Assembly (NCBI GenBank): GCA_002305235.1
Contig: DBQL01000203.1
Coordinates: forward strand, 13,034 to 20,441
Origin: Prevotella sp. UBA1395
Lineage (GTDB): Bacteria; Bacteroidota; Bacteroidia; Bacteroidales; Bacteroidaceae
Length of the DNA stretch: 7,408 nt
Reading direction: 5' to 3'
Positions 5,430 through 7,408 of this stretch are shown here, one piece after another. A model generated the notes under the pieces. It was given only the letters and a program-made list of their open reading frames with translations, was not told the origin of the DNA and ran no database searches. Positions within the stretch are counted from its first letter, which is position 1. Each line of letters begins with the position of its first letter. The position numbers and the translations under genes are program-made.

Positions 5430-7408
5430 GCCGGTTTGTTGCTGGCCTCCTCAATCTCTTTGTATATCACCTTGTTGTAAGTCATGGTTCCATTGAGGAT
5501 GACCCAGAAGTCGGGGGTGAACGCTTTTTGAAACTTCACGCTCAGGTCAACACCCTTGGAGAGCGTCTTACCCACGTTGTCCAACGGCGGAAGCTCAATA
5601 CCCATCGAGGCAGGGATGTTATATCGCAGCGAGATGATGTTGTGGCGTACCTCCCGATAGAAGTCTGCTTGCAATTCCAAAGCACCCTTGAACAGTTTCG
5701 CCTCAATACCGAGGTTGCTCTGTTCGGCAACTTCCCACTGGATATTGTTATTGGCGTATGACACCACCCGGTCTCTGTCGAAGGTGGTTGAGGAATACGG
5801 TTCCACGTCAAGGCCCACTCCTACCACGTCCAAGGTGGGCAGGAAGACGAATCGAGGCGTACTTATCACTCCGTCGTTACCTACCTTACCGTATGAAAGA
5901 CGGAACTTGAGATAATCCAACCAACTCTGTGTTTTCTTCATCCACGGTTCCGATGTTGCCACCCATGCACCGCCTACCGCGGGAAAGAATCCGAATCGGT
6001 TGAGCTCATCAAAGCGTTCCGAGCCGTTGTAACCGAAGCTCGTTTCTGCGAAATATCGGTTTTTGTAACCGTATGAGGCACGTCCCGAGAAGGTGAGGTT
6101 GCGCTGTGGTTGCCCGTCAAGCACACTGGTTGTCGGAGTGAAAGTACGCTCTTGCATCTGTGCCACACCAGTCAGCGAGGTTTGATTGTCACCCCATGCG
6201 GCGGTGTGAAGCAAGGTACCCGTGTAGGTTACGCGTGTATCGGTCGTCGATGTATTACCGGCCGTGTAAGGCTCAAGCGTGCGCCGGGCCTTCGTGGGGT
6301 TCAGTGCGAGCAGGGTATGCTCACCGGTTTCAAAGTCGTAGTCGGTCAGTGCGTAAATCGAAGGCACCGTCGTGAAAGCATTCGTGTAATAGCCTGTCTG
6401 CACGTAAGACACGCTCAGGCGATACTCCAAACCCTTGATCCAAGCCGAGAGGTTGTGTTGCAGCTCTGCCCGGTTTTGCGTATTGAAGCGTGTACGCTTC
6501 TTGTATCCCATCTGTGTCAGGGCGTAAGGGTTGATCTTATCGGTAAGCGCATTGCCAAAAAGGATATGCGGCCAGTTGTGGCTGAGGTCCGCAGGATAGG
6601 TCGGAGCGAAATCTACCGGCGAGGCGTTGAAGGCGTAATAGTAGGCCGTGGTCTGCTCGGCGAGCGGTCCGTTATACTTGTCCAAGGTCGACACCGAGTT
6701 GATCTGCAACTTCAATCCTGCCTTCAAGTCGATGTTGAGATTGGTGCGAAACTGTATCGAGTTGTTTACGATGTTGGTGCTGAAATCATTCAGTTGGTCC
6801 GATTTCACCATACCCTCATCACGGTTATAGTTCACCGCGGCATAATATTGCACGCGTGCCGATCCGCCTCGGATATTCACACCGGCGTGGTTGTTCCATG
6901 CAAGATCATTGAAAAGCGTGTCATACCAGTCGGTGGCGGGATAGACCCAAGAGGGATATTTGCCCGACATGGTGCGGTTGATACGTTCTACCGAGTACAT
7001 CGGCGTGGCGCTGGGGTTGCGCCCCATCAATGCTTGGTTATACATTTGCATATAGGTAACGGGGTCCACCACGTCGATATTGCGTGTGGGTTGACTGAGG
7101 ATGGTCTCATACCGGAATGTGGCATAGACACTCCCCTCCTCGCCTTTCTTGGTCGTTACCATAATCACGCCATTGGCACCACGCGCTCCATACATGGCCG
7201 TTGCCGAGGCGTCTTTGAGCACACTGAAGCTCTCGATGTCCTCCACGGCGATGCGCGAGAGGTCTACCTTCGACGACTCCACCCCGTCGATGAGAATCAA
7301 CGGGTCGGTGTTGGCCCCCGACTGGAACGACGTGATGCCACGGATATAGAACTTGGTGTTCAGTTCATTGTCGGTCAGTGCGCCGGGTTGGCCACCCGTC
7401 TGCCATGC
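5318..7408 (-). CDS. SusC/RagA-family TonB-linked outer-membrane transporter, 5' part (N-terminus off the right edge; frame broken near its end)
   Basis: This is the outer-membrane barrel of a SusCD glycan importer, which moves oligosaccharides into the periplasm using TonB energy. The frame is open from the right edge, so the signal peptide, the carboxypeptidase-D-like domain, the TonB box and the start of the plug are missing. Visible residues 1-90 are plug domain: FYIRGITSF at 20-28, the SusC-type signature DPLILIDGVE at 35-44, and MYGARGANGVIMVTTKKG at 72-89. The remainder is barrel with many aromatic, alternating strands (for example YYAAVNYNRDEG). The conserved PIGYIAEGL motif ends at residue 680. 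There the frame is lost, and 16 unrelated residues follow to a TGA at 5318. The barrel continues in another frame to 4710; with one base restored the visible part totals 899 residues, as expected for a SusC of roughly 1000. Family assignment is very secure; the substrate is unknown. Confidence 0.95.
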   Translation of the reverse strand, partial: AWQTGGQPGALTDNELNTKFYIRGITSFQSGANTDPLILIDGVESSKVDLSRIAVEDIESFSVLKDASATAMYGARGANGVIMVTTKKGEEGSVYATFRYETILSQPTRNIDVVDPVTYMQMYNQALMGRNPSATPMYSVERINRTMSGKYPSWVYPATDWYDTLFNDLAWNNHAGVNIRGGSARVQYYAAVNYNRDEGMVKSDQLNDFSTNIVNNSIQFRTNLNIDLKAGLKLQINSVSTLDKYNGPLAEQTTAYYYAFNASPVDFAPTYPADLSHNWPHILFGNALTDKINPYALTQMGYKKRTRFNTQNRAELQHNLSAWIKGLEYRLSVSYVQTGYYTNAFTTVPSIYALTDYDFETGEHTLLALNPTKARRTLEPYTAGNTSTTDTRVTYTGTLLHTAAWGDNQTSLTGVAQMQERTFTPTTSVLDGQPQRNLTFSGRASYGYKNRYFAETSFGYNGSERFDELNRFGFFPAVGGAWVATSEPWMKKTQSWLDYLKFRLSYGKVGNDGVISTPRFVFLPTLDVVGVGLDVEPYSSTTFDRDRVVSYANNNIQWEVAEQSNLGIEAKLFKGALELQADFYREVRHNIISLRYNIPASMGIELPPLDNVGKTLSKGVDLSVKFQKAFTPDFWVILNGTMTYNKVIYKEIEEASNKPAWQLKKGQEISAPIGYIAEGLSVTKPRLTTRRDRMAT
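5366..5374 (-). other. Apparent one-base deletion (frameshift) in susC
   Basis: On the coding strand the sequence reads GGACTTTCCGTGAC. Adding one T to the TTT run (5368-5370) gives GGA CTT TTC CGT GAC CAA. This joins PIGYIAEGL in the upstream frame to FRDQAEIDNSP in the downstream frame without a gap. That restores the continuous motif expected in SusC proteins, where an aromatic residue commonly follows EGL. One base is enough: the visible coding length becomes exactly 900 codons including the stop. The change lies in a short homopolymer, which is typical of sequencing or assembly error but is also a common site of real slippage. Confidence 0.85.

Overview
The window is a stretch of a Bacteroidota (probably Bacteroidales, Prevotella-like or related) genome. 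It carries part of a polysaccharide utilisation locus (PUL) transcribed entirely on the minus strand. The assignment rests on a SusC/RagA TonB-dependent transporter followed by a SusD/RagB lipoprotein and two further surface-type lipoproteins. This arrangement is typical of Bacteroidota glycan-uptake operons. Genus cannot be fixed from the sequence alone.

Reading in the direction of transcription (right to left): (1) a susC-like gene enters from the right edge without its 5' end and runs to 4710. It carries an apparent one-base deletion at 5368-5370 that splits it into a 5' frame (to 5318) and a 3' frame (to 4710). (2) A complete susD-like gene lies at 4668-2686, 41 bases after susC. (3) A 119-base gap follows, with two inverted repeats. 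(4) A complete lipoprotein gene lies at 2566-1205, with a DUF4959/DUF5126/DUF5000-type layout. (5) Eight bases later, a second lipoprotein gene of DUF4998 type starts at 1196 and runs off the left edge. Its 3' end is just entering a probable discoidin-like (F5/8 type C) domain.

The products are expected to form one outer-membrane uptake unit. SusC is the barrel, SusD is the lid that captures glycan over it, and the two downstream lipoproteins are candidate surface glycan-binding proteins (SGBPs). No glycoside hydrolase, sulfatase, lyase or regulator is in the window, so the substrate cannot be named. The promoter should lie upstream of susC, beyond the right edge.

No RNA gene, CRISPR array, insertion sequence or phage sequence was seen. 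The window reads as a known kind of system. The points worth a second look are the susC frameshift, the uncharacterised pair of putative binding lipoproteins (one with a leucine-rich stretch), and the structured gap after susD.
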